From Hyunsoonleella flava (lineage in GTDB: Bacteria > Bacteroidota > Bacteroidia > Flavobacteriales > Flavobacteriaceae), in the NCBI RefSeq assembly GCF_004310325.1, contig NZ_SIRT01000004.1, forward strand, positions 1 through 64,000: DNA of 64,000 bases, in the 5' to 3' direction. The notes under the pieces are model-generated. The model was not told the DNA's origin. It saw only the letters and a list, made by a program, of their open reading frames with translations, and made no database searches. Every line of letters starts with the position of its first letter. Position 1 is the stretch's first letter. This document shows positions 46,323-54,143 of the stretch, piece after piece. Made by a program: the position numbers and the translations under genes.

Positions 46323-47519
46323 TTAGTTAAGCACACGTTTGATAATATCTGCCATTTTCTCTGCACGTTCAATAACCTCCTTTTCCGTCCATGACAATTT
46401 AATTAAACAAGAGATATTTCTAGCTATGTACTGGTCTGAAATTTCAAAAGATTTAGTTTCTAGATACCTTAGTCGTTCTTTTACTTCTTTAGATATTGGA
46501 AATAAGGATTTTAACTCCTTTAAGTGTTCCCATTTCCTTATATAATGCCAATTGTTATCGTAATAATTCCAACAGGCATCCACTCCCTTGTCTTTAAATC
46601 CGTTAATCACCTTTCTTGCAGTTGCCAAATCTGGTAAAAAGAAATTTAGGAAGGCACAACTTTCTACCCCACCTTCCGGAACGGTTCTAAACGTTACTTC
46701 TGGAATTTCACTAAGGGCATCCCTTATAATACTGAAGTTTCGCTTTTGAATTGTTAAAAACTCTGGCAATCGCTTTACCTGTGCCAATCCTACGGCAGCA
46801 TGCAGTTCTGAAATTCTAAAATTATAACCTAAAAACGGATGGGTTTCGGCTCCCCTATCACTGCCAATATGGTCATGCCCATGATCGCTATAATGATCCG
46901 CATTTGTATAGTATTCTTTATTATTGGTAATTACCGCACCTCCTTCGCCACAAGTTATTGTCTTTACAAAATCGAAAGAGAAGCAACCCAAATCGCCAAT
47001 ACTTCCTAAAGGTTTTCCTTTGTAGGTACCGCCAATGGCTTGACATGCATCTTCTACTAATAGTAAATTATGATTTGATGCTATGTTTTGAAGTGCATCC
47101 ATATCTGCCATACTCCCGCACATTTGCACTACCATTATGGCTTTTGTTTTTGGTGTTATAGCTTTCTCTACAGACTCTGGGTGTAGCCCCAAAGTATCGT
47201 CTACATCTACCAAGATAGGAATAGCACCAAGTAGCATTATAGCTTCAAAGCTAGCTACAAATGTAAACGAAGGCATAATCACCTCGTCTCCCGCGCCTAC
47301 TCCTGCAGCCGCAAGTGCTACTGAAACTGCCGCTGTTCCGCTTGAAACTAGCTGAACATACTTGGACTGAAACGTGTTTTGTAATTCTTTTTCAAGCTCT
47401 TTTGCTTTCCAATGGCCTTTACGCATACCGTCAAAACCATATCGCATTATAACGCTATTGTCTAGGACGTCATTTACTTCTTTTCTTTCTAAATCTCCGA
47501 ATAATTCAAATCCTGGCAT
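46323..47519 (-). CDS. DegT/DnrJ/EryC1/StrS aminotransferase family protein
   Basis: A 398-residue PLP enzyme. It has the family's GTAAVSVALAAAGVGAGDEVIMPSFTFVAS start, LLVEDACQAIGGTYKGKPLGSIGDLGCFSFDFVKTITCGEGGAVIT with the PLP Lys in the FVKT block, and GYNFRISELHAAVGLAQVKRL. Members transfer an amino group to a keto sugar nucleotide or act as sugar dehydratases, for surface polysaccharides. No sugar-nucleotide neighbours are present, so the role is open. A dispersed repeat lies between it and the upstream nitroreductase gene. Confidence 0.9.
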   Translation of the reverse strand: MPGFELFGDLERKEVNDVLDNSVIMRYGFDGMRKGHWKAKELEKELQNTFQSKYVQLVSSGTAAVSVALAAAGVGAGDEVIMPSFTFVASFEAIMLLGAIPILVDVDDTLGLHPESVEKAITPKTKAIMVVQMCGSMADMDALQNIASNHNLLLVEDACQAIGGTYKGKPLGSIGDLGCFSFDFVKTITCGEGGAVITNNKEYYTNADHYSDHGHDHIGSDRGAETHPFLGYNFRISELHAAVGLAQVKRLPEFLTIQKRNFSIIRDALSEIPEVTFRTVPEGGVESCAFLNFFLPDLATARKVINGFKDKGVDACWNYYDNNWHYIRKWEHLKELKSLFPISKEVKERLRYLETKSFEISDQYIARNISCLIKLSWTEKEVIERAEKMADIIKRVLN

Positions 47520-47545
47520 AAGTTTACTTTAATTTATCCTAAACT

Positions 47546-47632
47546 GCGTTAGGGATTAAGGCATTTGTTGAAGCTCCTCGACGCAGGAGAGAGCGACTGC
47601 CGAAAGCCCGACCCCTTGTGGGTAACGCCCAA
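47546..47632 (-). repeat. Dispersed 3'-end repeat, copy 2
   Basis: Read on the minus strand it begins ATTTGGGCGTTACCCACAAG and ends CTTAATCCCTAACGCA, closely matching 15242-15330. It starts 6 bp after the stop of the nitroreductase gene (on the same strand as that gene). The ends GGGCGTTA and TAACGC are inverted, so the unit can fold on itself. Confidence 0.7.
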
Positions 47633-47637
47633 ATAAT

Positions 47638-48276
47638 TTATAATTCTATTACAGCTTGTTCAATTGGTTTTCTAACTTTTTTGAACCCTGAAAAGATATC
47701 ATCTTCTGCTCTATATCCTACCGGAAGTAGTAATACCGTTTTTAGCTGTTGTTCTTTTAACTCTAAAATCTCATCATATTTTGAAGGTATGAATCCTTCC
47801 ATAGGGCATGCATCTATGGCTTCTATGGCGCACACGGTCATTAAATTTCCCAATGCAATGTATGCTTGGTTTGTAGACCATTTTTGACGTTCTTCGATTG
47901 ACATTTTGGCTATCATATCGATCAACCCCTCGCGATAAGGTTTTAATATAGTTTCGGGGGTTTCCCTGATATCTTTTATGTTATCGTAATACTGATTAAC
48001 ATCAATGTTTAAAATATTTTCCTGTATGCAAATGACCAAAAGATGCGATGCATCCAGTACTTGTTTTTGGTTGTATGAGTGCTCTACAAGCTTAGACCTT
48101 AAAACTCTATCCTTAATAACCAGCATTTTTATAGTTTGCAAACCGTAAGAGGTTGCCGTTAGATTAAATGCTTGTTTAAGAATATTGAGCTTGTCCTCTG
48201 GCAATGTTTTATTGCTATCAAACTTCTTGGTAGCATATCGCCATTGTAACTGTTTAATTGTATTAGACATCAACAA
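47638..48276 (-). CDS. NAD(P)H-dependent nitroreductase family protein
   Basis: A 212-residue FMN-dependent nitroreductase (NfsB-like). It has LQWRYATKKFDSNKTLP at the N-terminus (FMN-binding Arg pair), ATSYGLQTIKMLVI, the middle dimer helices, YIALGNLMTVCAIEAIDACPMEGF (FMN loop) and LLPVGYRAEDD near the C-terminus. It probably reduces quinones or nitro compounds with NAD(P)H. It is upstream of, and in the same direction as, the DegT gene, with a repeat between. Confidence 0.88.
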   Translation of the reverse strand: MLMSNTIKQLQWRYATKKFDSNKTLPEDKLNILKQAFNLTATSYGLQTIKMLVIKDRVLRSKLVEHSYNQKQVLDASHLLVICIQENILNIDVNQYYDNIKDIRETPETILKPYREGLIDMIAKMSIEERQKWSTNQAYIALGNLMTVCAIEAIDACPMEGFIPSKYDEILELKEQQLKTVLLLPVGYRAEDDIFSGFKKVRKPIEQAVIEL

Positions 48277-48385
48277 TTTATTTTGTGCAAAAATAAGGTT
48301 TGTAAAGCTTTTTTTTATAAAATGCTGAATAAAATAAATAGATTGAAGTACTGCCGTGATTAAATTGAAAAAATTGATGTTTTAT

Positions 48386-48416
48386 TTGAAAGAATTAAAA
48401 AAGGGTTCTATATTTG
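48386..48416 (+). promoter_or_regulatory. Promoter of tRNA-Ser
   Basis: TTG (48386-48388), a 20-bp spacer and TATATTTG (48409-48416): an exact Bacteroidota TTG-N20-TAnnTTTG promoter, 38 bp before the tRNA 5' end. Confidence 0.8.
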
Positions 48417-48454
48417 CACCCGCATTCAGGCAGATAGCCTGATGAGACATTTAA

Positions 48455-48539
48455 GGAGAAATGGCAGAGTGGTCGAATGCGGCAGTCTTGAAAACTGTTG
48501 AGGGTCACACCTCCGGGGGTTCGAATCCCTCTTTCTCCG
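48455..48539 (+). tRNA. tRNA-Ser(UGA)
   Basis: An 85-nt class II tRNA with a long variable arm. The acceptor stem GGAGAAA (48455-48461) pairs with TTTCTCC (48532-48538), with discriminator G at 48539. The anticodon loop CTTGAAA contains TGA (48489-48491), reading UCA-type serine codons. The T arm is in GGGGGTTCGAATCCCTC. The CCA end is not encoded. It stands alone with its own promoter and a strong terminator. The rest of the 48277-48741 gap contains the inverted repeat at 48651-48691. Confidence 0.97.
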
Positions 48540-48562
48540 CGAAAAGCCTATAAAAGGCAACA

Positions 48563-48599
48563 AAAAAACCCTGTAAATCATTTATTTACAGGGTTTTTT
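48563..48599 (+). terminator. Terminator of tRNA-Ser
   Basis: ACCCTGTAAAT (48568-48578) pairs with ATTTACAGGGT (48584-48594) over a 5-nt loop, flanked by A and T runs that extend the stem. Confidence 0.88.
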
Positions 48600-48650
48600 G
48601 TTTTATATAATTTCATTTAGTATCAAATAATATCATCTTAAAAGGGGCTA

Positions 48651-48691
48651 ATTCGGTGTCACTTAAAAACTATCTACAACTGACACCGAAT
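48651..48691. repeat. 11-bp inverted repeat after tRNA-Ser
   Basis: ATTCGGTGTCA (48651-48661) and its exact reverse complement TGACACCGAAT (48681-48691), separated by 19 bp. It is not followed by a T run, so it is a poor terminator. It could be a protein-binding site or a relic of an element that entered at the tRNA gene; no integrase is nearby. Confidence 0.5.
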
Positions 48692-48741
48692 AGATATTAA
48701 ATGTAACTAAAATAGATGTAAAAAACACACCCCCATTACAC

Positions 48742-49635
48742 CTAATAAGCCATCACACCATCATCAATTGAAAAAACAGGATTTTCTATGCTCATGCTAT
48801 GCTTATTAAACACTAATAGAGGAATGGAAATTTCAGATTCCATATCTTTTACCAAATCCTTATGAAATAAATTTGCTAGATTCCAGTCATGTGTACGTTC
48901 TAACATTGCCAATACATTTGCGTTTTCTCTATTCAAAATACTTAATAAACCTGATTTTATTTTGGAGGATGCAATAGTTTTAAATGCTATTTCGGGGTAT
49001 GACAACTCCTTCCTAACTCTATCCTTAAATTGTTCCATAAGTAATTTTACCGGTGCCTCCTCATTAGTTTTATATACATGAATAACTTCTATAAGCGCCG
49101 AAAAGGGTTTTGCGATTTCAACAAGTTTTTTTAACGATACAATATCATATTCTTCAAAATCAGTAGCATAAACTATCGTAGAAATAGTATTATACATCAT
49201 GCCATTTGGTATGATTAATAATGGTATTTCGATTGATTCTAATAGCGTATTAGCAATGTTACCAGAAAAATAGCCCCTTGTACTATGGCTATCTTTCATC
49301 CCAATAAAAATTAAGTCAGGACTTAATATCTTTGAAAGACGTAAAATACTGTTTGAGACAGAATTGCTCTCTACAACATGAGTAGTAATAGGTCTTTGCT
49401 GAAATTCGTTTTTTAAGCTTGTTTTACAATACTTATCTAACAGTTCCATTTGTTCTCTATGCATCCTCTTTTTTAGGTTGTCTGGATGTTGTATAGTTAA
49501 ATAAGAAATGGGAGGAAACTCATACACATGTAAAACATGTAAATCTGCTTTCATAATGGAGCTAAAACGATAAGCATACTTTAATGATGATGCATCGTTA
49601 ACGGTACAATCTGTGGCATACAATATGGTTTTCAT
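48742..49635 (-). CDS. Tandem universal stress protein
   Basis: A 297-residue cytoplasmic protein of two UspA domains. The first begins MKTILYATDCTVNDASSLKYAYRFSSIMKADLHVLHVYEFPP and contains LIFIGMKDSHSTRGYFSGNIANTLLESIEIPLLIIP, an ATP-binding-type G-x2-G-x9-G-S/N motif in modified form. The second begins STIVYATDFEEYDIVSLKKLVEIAKPF. The family is induced in growth arrest and low oxygen. The promoter carries an FNR-like box (49686-49697, one mismatch) and an exact TAnnTTTG -7 element, so regulation by an FNR/CRP-type activator is likely. It heads the stress region. Confidence 0.88.
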   Translation of the reverse strand: MKTILYATDCTVNDASSLKYAYRFSSIMKADLHVLHVYEFPPISYLTIQHPDNLKKRMHREQMELLDKYCKTSLKNEFQQRPITTHVVESNSVSNSILRLSKILSPDLIFIGMKDSHSTRGYFSGNIANTLLESIEIPLLIIPNGMMYNTISTIVYATDFEEYDIVSLKKLVEIAKPFSALIEVIHVYKTNEEAPVKLLMEQFKDRVRKELSYPEIAFKTIASSKIKSGLLSILNRENANVLAMLERTHDWNLANLFHKDLVKDMESEISIPLLVFNKHSMSIENPVFSIDDGVMAY

Positions 49636-49654
49636 AATGGCTTTTTTAACTTAA

Positions 49655-49697
49655 CAAATTTAGTGCACAGATTCAATTTCTAAAATGATATTTGTCA
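49655..49697 (-). promoter_or_regulatory. FNR-like box plus -7 element of the Usp gene
   Basis: Box TGATATTTGTCA (49686-49697, one base off TGAT-N4-ATCA), then a minus-strand TAAATTTG (49662-49655). Their centres are 33 bp apart. Confidence 0.65.
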
Positions 49698-49738
49698 GTA
49701 TATTGCTTATCTAATACTAGATTTAGTAAACAATAATA

Positions 49739-50851
49739 TTAATTCAACATCTTTTCAAAAGGCTCAAAAATGTTATAATCAACATCTAAAACTTCAAGAT
49801 TCAGCCAATTAAAATCACCTTCTCTTAATCGCCAGGTTACCTTGCATTTGTATGGTATTCTATAGGTATCATAAACTTTATAATCTATTACATCAATAAT
49901 CCATTTTTCCTTTTTTGAATCTGATCCCCCTCCGTAAAAACGATCAGTTTCAAAAGAAACAATATCACCTTTAGCATTAAACCTAAAAATCCCTGAAACT
50001 GATTGCGACTTAGAGGAGAATATAGCTTTAGCTGAAGTATCATCTACATATTCCCAACTTATATAATCGCTTATGGCTGCTGAAGGAAACCAACACATTT
50101 CTCCTAAAAAACGCTGTATACTCCCAGAATCAATTTTAAAATTATCAACTTCATCCACCACTGGAATAACACCCCAAACTTTGATGAGCATTTCAGCATT
50201 TCCTTCATTAAGTTTATCTCTGCCCAATATATAAAGCAAACTACTATATTGGATCTTAGCTGACCAAACAAAAGATGGCTTACCGATATTGAAATATTGT
50301 TTTGCAGTAAATGGCACCCATTTGCCAGTTGGCTTATTTTTCAAATGCCCTATTTGTTGCAATCTTACTGAATTTATTTTAGGACTTCCAATAACTCCAG
50401 AGTTCTTCATCCATTTTTGAACAATTTCGGGAAGATGCTCAACATCTTTGTTAGAAATGACATCATCATAGTTTTTTTCGATTTTTTTAAATAGTAAAAC
50501 CGATTCTTTTTGAACCATCTTATTAAACTTAAAATCTGCTAAATGAGAAATACCTACTAACAAAATAATTGCGTTGACTATACTTCCAAACTTTGCTTCT
50601 TTCCAAGCTAGAATAATTAAAATTTGCGAAATACATACTGCTACAAATACTAAATAAAACCACTTTTTATTATTGAACCATAACGTTGAAGAAACCATAA
50701 AAAGCACAAAAGCAAACAACCACAATACTCCAAAAGGTTTAGAAATCCCTAATACTAGCATGGGTGTTTTTGTAGTAAAAAACGCCTTAGCAAAACCTAT
50801 TAAATGGAGTAACCCATGCAATATCATAAGAATTCCAAAGGCTAGTTTCAT
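49739..50851 (-). CDS. DUF6544 family membrane protein
   Basis: A 370-residue protein. The first 110 residues hold about four hydrophobic helices (MKLAFGILMILHGLLHLIGFAKAFF ... GSIVNAIILLVGISHLADF). The soluble remainder has the DUF6544 pattern: LPEIVQKWMKNSGVIGSPKINSVRLQQIGHLKNKPTGKW, AEMLIKVWGVIPVVD and GSIQRFLGEMCWFPSAAISDYISWEYVDDTSAKA. It is of unknown function. It is the second gene after the PNPOx-like gene (12 bp gap), so it shares the FNR-like promoter at 51351-51393. Confidence 0.82.
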   Translation of the reverse strand: MKLAFGILMILHGLLHLIGFAKAFFTTKTPMLVLGISKPFGVLWLFAFVLFMVSSTLWFNNKKWFYLVFVAVCISQILIILAWKEAKFGSIVNAIILLVGISHLADFKFNKMVQKESVLLFKKIEKNYDDVISNKDVEHLPEIVQKWMKNSGVIGSPKINSVRLQQIGHLKNKPTGKWVPFTAKQYFNIGKPSFVWSAKIQYSSLLYILGRDKLNEGNAEMLIKVWGVIPVVDEVDNFKIDSGSIQRFLGEMCWFPSAAISDYISWEYVDDTSAKAIFSSKSQSVSGIFRFNAKGDIVSFETDRFYGGGSDSKKEKWIIDVIDYKVYDTYRIPYKCKVTWRLREGDFNWLNLEVLDVDYNIFEPFEKMLN

Positions 50852-50862
50852 AACATTAGAAT

Positions 50863-51315
50863 TTAATAATTCCTAGACTTGCCCGTTATTTCTCTTATCT
50901 TAATTCTGTATACAATCGGTAGCCCTTTTGTTGTAGTTTTTGAAGAAAAATCGCTAATTAAGTCTGGATAGATACCTTCTTTAAAAAATATAATTTTTTT
51001 AACGCCGTTGATAAACTTGTGTAGTTGTTGTTTTGCGAATGCGCCATCTAACTCTTCAAATTCACCATGCATCAATACTGACTTCCAATTATTAACAGAT
51101 CTTACTTCCGTTACTCCAATAGATACTGCATTATTTAATCGCATAGCATCTATTTTATGCCCCTCTCCGGAATAACTTATAACACAATTATCCGCTTCAC
51201 TATAGTAATAGGTTATTGGTAAAACATAAGGTTTATTTTTCCAAAAAAAAGAGAGTTGACCTATATAATTATTCTTTAATAAATATATAATCTCGTATTT
51301 TTCTAATCCTTTCAT
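50863..51315 (-). CDS. PNPOx-like flavin-binding protein, copy 1
   Basis: A 150-residue member of the pyridoxamine-phosphate-oxidase-like split-barrel family (flavin or haem binding). The core is YIGQLSFFWKNKPYVLPITYYYSEADNCVISYSGEGHKIDAMRLNNAVSIGVTEVRSVNNWKSVLMHGEFEEL. A close paralogue lies at 57631-58086 (shared NNYIG, PITYYY, GHK-x2-AMR and NHWES/NNWKS blocks). These proteins often belong to hypoxia and nitrosative-stress regulons. It heads an operon with the DUF6544 gene; the promoter has a perfect FNR-like box 73 bp upstream of the start. Confidence 0.85.
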   Translation of the reverse strand: MKGLEKYEIIYLLKNNYIGQLSFFWKNKPYVLPITYYYSEADNCVISYSGEGHKIDAMRLNNAVSIGVTEVRSVNNWKSVLMHGEFEELDGAFAKQQLHKFINGVKKIIFFKEGIYPDLISDFSSKTTTKGLPIVYRIKIREITGKSRNY

Positions 51316-51350
51316 GGTTTATAGTTTTAAGTGATTGAAGCGGTTACTTA

Positions 51351-51393
51351 TAAAACTATCCTATCCTTAGGTTTTTGACAATGATATATATCA
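51351..51393 (-). promoter_or_regulatory. FNR-like box plus -7 element of the PNPOx/DUF6544 operon
   Basis: Perfect box TGATATATATCA (51382-51393) and minus-strand TAGTTTTA (51358-51351), with centres 33 bp apart. Confidence 0.65.
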
Positions 51394-51465
51394 GATTGGA
51401 TTTTCTATATTCCTTTATAAACAGTTGTTTTTTACATTTATTTCTAAGTATCCTTATATTGATAT

Positions 51466-52275
51466 TTATTCAAAATAAGTATCAAATTCATTGAGTTTTC
51501 TCTTTAATTCAGAAAATTGGAATTTTGCTGTATCAATTGATTTTATTGCCATTAAAAGGTGCATATTATCTTCTATTCTATAAAAGAAAAGGTGTATTTG
51601 ATCAAACTTTTCCCCTGTATGTGCGTCATCCAACATTATTTGTTTTGCTTTATTAAAAACTTCTTTACCTAATTGATTGTAATCGGAAATATTATCTGAT
51701 TTAAAATTATTTACCTTTTTTATAGCCTCCTGCATTAGCTCAACAGATTTTGGACTCAATTTCCATTTCTTACCATTGTTCAATTGAATTTTATTAGTTC
51801 CCAACATTCGCTTTCTCGCTTTCGGAGCAGATCCAAAATCGTAATCATATATGGTTTCTGCTATTAAACGTAAATCAGCATCTTTATAAATTAATTTTGG
51901 CATCAATTTAAATTTCTTCACAGCTCCGGGCATTAGTGTTTTCTCTTCTGAAGGTGTTTTAACGAAGTTTACAACTGCATCAACGAACTCTTGTTTATTA
52001 GTAAAACTAAGTTTGTAATGCTCTTGAACACGTAGCATTGGAGGCGCTATCATTTGGTTTCTTTTTGATGGGTCTGGTTTTTCAAAATGACAGATATAGC
52101 ACTTCTGCACCATAAGCTTATACCCTATTGAATCTCCGACAATATTGGCACTTACTTTATCAATCGATTCAATTTTTGTTAAAGGGGTTAATTCAGAAAT
52201 TTCTTTTTGCCGTTTATTTGTGTTACAGCTTAAGGTTATTAAAAGTATAACAAAAATTATAGGTTTTAGTTTCAT
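51466..52275 (-). CDS. c-type cytochrome lipoprotein
   Basis: A 269-residue protein. The leader ends LLITLSC (Cys17), a lipobox. Haem is attached at CYICH (residues 59-63), and a run of Met residues follows (LMPGAVKKFKLMPK), one of which is probably the axial ligand. The C-terminal 110 residues are helical, as in a four-helix bundle. It would sit on the periplasmic face and move electrons or act as a redox sensor. Its promoter has a perfect FNR-like box, suiting induction at low oxygen. No terminal oxidase or reductase partner is in the window. Confidence 0.85.
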   Translation of the reverse strand: MKLKPIIFVILLITLSCNTNKRQKEISELTPLTKIESIDKVSANIVGDSIGYKLMVQKCYICHFEKPDPSKRNQMIAPPMLRVQEHYKLSFTNKQEFVDAVVNFVKTPSEEKTLMPGAVKKFKLMPKLIYKDADLRLIAETIYDYDFGSAPKARKRMLGTNKIQLNNGKKWKLSPKSVELMQEAIKKVNNFKSDNISDYNQLGKEVFNKAKQIMLDDAHTGEKFDQIHLFFYRIEDNMHLLMAIKSIDTAKFQFSELKRKLNEFDTYFE

Positions 52276-52307
52276 ATTATTTTCATTTTGATTAAAAATA
52301 TCCTAAC

Positions 52308-52350
52308 TAAATGTATCCTATGATCCTTTTTTAGAAAATGATAAATATCA
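52308..52350 (-). promoter_or_regulatory. FNR-like box plus -7 element of the cytochrome c gene
   Basis: Perfect box TGATAAATATCA (52339-52350), within the longer palindrome AAATGATAAATATCATTT, and minus-strand TACATTTA (52315-52308), with centres 33 bp apart. Confidence 0.7.
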
Positions 52351-52645
52351 TTTATTTGTGTTTTAAATCGATAATTTTTCGAACAATCGAATTGCTTTGA
52401 TTATCTCACTATCTAAATCATACCTTATATTATTTTTAGTGCCAATTGACGTGTAGTAACATATTACGCAAGTATCACCCTATTTTGCTACAATACAGGC
52501 ACAAGAATTGGGCTTACTAAATATTTTGGTATGCTATGGATGTGTAAGTTGACCAGTTCTAGCCTCACTAATTTCGGTTTCTATAAAAGGAATTTGGTAT
52601 TTATATCACCTCCTTTGGTAACAAAATATTGATGGCCATTTATAA
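52351..52645. other. Gene-free stretch, possibly with a degraded reading frame
   Basis: About 295 bp without a full gene. On the minus strand one frame reads IGTKNNIRYDLDSEIIKAIR and then LFEKLSI before a stop, which is protein-like, but it lacks a start and is broken by stops upstream. I could not tell a remnant from chance. Confidence 0.3.
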
Positions 52646-52680
52646 TAAACCTGCAAGATTATAAAAATCTTACAGGTTTA
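52646..52680. terminator. Hairpin downstream of the PepSY-like gene
   Basis: TAAACCTG (52646-52653) pairs with CAGGTTTA (52673-52680) and AAGATT (52655-52660) with AATCTT (52666-52671), with one mismatch between them and a 5-nt loop. The minus-strand side continues T-rich, which fits the end of the gene at 52719. Confidence 0.7.
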
Positions 52681-52718
52681 AAAAGCTTCTCTTTTTGGAT
52701 ATTGCTTTATAATAACAT

Positions 52719-53216
52719 TTATAGAAAAACACCTGTATCATCAACTTTTACCTTAATACGCTTATCTCCATTCTCAAGGGTAAGTTTGTATAACTTTTTT
52801 ATGTTTTTGGATTCATGATAATTTACAACATATAAATGTTTTGATATGTCCCAATTAGGAAATCTTTTACTAACTGCTTTTTTAACTTGTAAAGGCAAAT
52901 CAATATTTATATATCTTTCAGCAGTTCTCAATAAATTTCCATCCCTGTCATATGAAGCTAGTACTTTTCCTTTAGGAATAATAAAATAAACATCATACAA
53001 ATCATATTCATCTGAATAAATGTCCAACGTTTCCACATTAAAATCACTTACCATAATTTGCAGTTGTTCAACAGGTATAGCTAAATCCTCTGAGCCTGTG
53101 CTGCTCAAGTATTTATAATTATGCACAATTATAACTGCCGGTTGTAGAATTGGATCTTGAGCATAAATTTGGGTGGTTAGCCCTATTAGAAATAGACCGA
53201 TTACTAATTTTTTCAT
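52719..53216 (-). CDS. Exported PepSY-like protein (paralogue of 4630-5130)
   Basis: A 165-residue protein with signal peptide MKKLVIGLFLIGLTTQIYAQ and a PepSY-like domain: VYFIIPKGKVLASYDRDGNLLRTAERYINIDLPLQVKKAVSKRFPNWDISKHLYVVNYH. It is a clear paralogue of the protein at 4630-5130, but here it belongs to the FNR-like regulon: it follows the dodecin gene by 64 bp in the same direction with no promoter of its own. The role is unknown; a periplasmic binding or inhibitory role is guessed. Confidence 0.78.
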   Translation of the reverse strand: MKKLVIGLFLIGLTTQIYAQDPILQPAVIIVHNYKYLSSTGSEDLAIPVEQLQIMVSDFNVETLDIYSDEYDLYDVYFIIPKGKVLASYDRDGNLLRTAERYINIDLPLQVKKAVSKRFPNWDISKHLYVVNYHESKNIKKLYKLTLENGDKRIKVKVDDTGVFL

Positions 53217-53280
53217 AATTCGAGGTTTTTAGAGTGAATAAACTGGTTAACTATTTTTGATTAGCTCTCATAAAAAGTGA

Positions 53281-53487
53281 CTACTCATCCATAATGCCGA
53301 AGCAGATTTTTGTATTTACACGATATTCTTTAATGGCATTGTTTTCAACAGTAACCTGCATATCCTCTACATATACAGATTTGATGTTTTTTACCGTTTT
53401 TGATGCTTCAGAAACAACATTTGAAACGGCATCTTCAAAACTAACGGTTGAATTCCCTAATACTTCAATTACTTTTAAAACAGACAT
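53281..53487 (-). CDS. Dodecin family flavin-binding protein
   Basis: A 68-residue protein with the dodecin fold (one helix packed on a three-stranded sheet): MSVLKVIEVLGNSTVSFEDAVSNVVSEASKTVKNIKSVYVEDMQVTVENNAIKEYRVNTKICFGI. Dodecins form hollow 12-mers that store and protect FMN/riboflavin or CoA. It is first in an operon with the PepSY-like gene. The perfect FNR-like box upstream suggests that flavin storage rises when oxygen is low, in keeping with the flavoprotein genes nearby. Confidence 0.9.
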   Translation of the reverse strand: MSVLKVIEVLGNSTVSFEDAVSNVVSEASKTVKNIKSVYVEDMQVTVENNAIKEYRVNTKICFGIMDE

Positions 53488-53518
53488 GGCTTATTTAATT
53501 TAAAGATTAATAATTACA

Positions 53519-53561
53519 TTAAATTATTGAAATAGAGATGTTTGTACAATGATAATTATCA
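53519..53561 (-). promoter_or_regulatory. FNR-like box plus -7 element of the dodecin operon
   Basis: Perfect box TGATAATTATCA (53550-53561, itself a 12-bp palindrome) and minus-strand TAATTTAA (53526-53519), with centres 33 bp apart. The -7 is a partial match. Confidence 0.6.
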
Positions 53562-53709
53562 ATATAAAAAAGGATTTTAAGAGAAGTAAAGTGTTGAAAA
53601 ACATATTCATCAGACAGACATACAAACAGTTATAATACCTGAATACCACCAGCATTTAGTATATAGTCAATAATTTTATGTACCATATCACCCAACTGAT
53701 TTTAAATAA

Positions 53710-53985
53710 TTACCTCGGTTTCGTTCTCCAACGTGAGAGTCTTGGAATACTTCTGGTTAATAACCAAGCTAAAAATTTAGGAGAACCTTGTTCAATCATT
53801 TTCTGTTTACAAAAAGCTTGCATTTCCTTGACTGTACCATTAAATGTAAATTCACCATTTACATAACAGTAACTGCAATAATCAGCACTCTTGGTTCCAT
53901 TTTTATTAAGTCCGCCATGTTGAGGATCCTTCCTCATGGGCATACCACAGCTTTGACAAAATTTACTTGTTCTTACATCCTCCAT
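53710..53985 (-). CDS. Small zinc-ribbon protein
   Basis: A 91-residue protein with a four-Cys zinc ribbon: C10-x2-C13 in KFCQSCGMPM and C37-x2-C40 in DYCSYCY, of the putative zinc ribbon (PF12674-type) family. The C-terminal part is helical (VKEMQAFCKQKMIEQ). The basic tail ends SIPRLSRWRTKPR. Members are short cytosolic proteins found in stress contexts, with no known partner. The closest promoter is an FNR-like box plus a weak -7 at 54099-54141, leaving a 5' leader of about 110 bp. Confidence 0.82.
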   Translation of the reverse strand: MEDVRTSKFCQSCGMPMRKDPQHGGLNKNGTKSADYCSYCYVNGEFTFNGTVKEMQAFCKQKMIEQGSPKFLAWLLTRSIPRLSRWRTKPR

Positions 53986-54098
53986 AATATCTTAATATGT
54001 AGTTCTTATTCGCATATCGCACTGTATTTACCCTAAATAATTACATAAATTATTTATTTTTAGTAATGACGCTCAGTTTTAATACTACTACAGATAAC

Positions 54099-54141
54099 TT
54101 AAAATATCAAGGGCCATCCAGTTGAGAAATGATATCCATCA
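54099..54141 (-). promoter_or_regulatory. FNR-like box plus -7 element of the zinc-ribbon gene
   Basis: Perfect box TGATATCCATCA (54130-54141), adjoining the patatin gene end, and minus-strand TATTTTAA (54106-54099), with centres 33 bp apart. The -7 is weak. Confidence 0.5.
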
Positions 54142-54143
54142 TT

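Noticed and set aside
48455-48741. Genomic island inserted at tRNA-Ser
   Set aside because: No integrase, no repeated tRNA 3' end and no mobile genes were found; only an inverted repeat is present.
51466-52275. Cytochrome c peroxidase
   Set aside because: Only one CxxCH haem site and no second haem-binding region; the protein is simply called c-type cytochrome.
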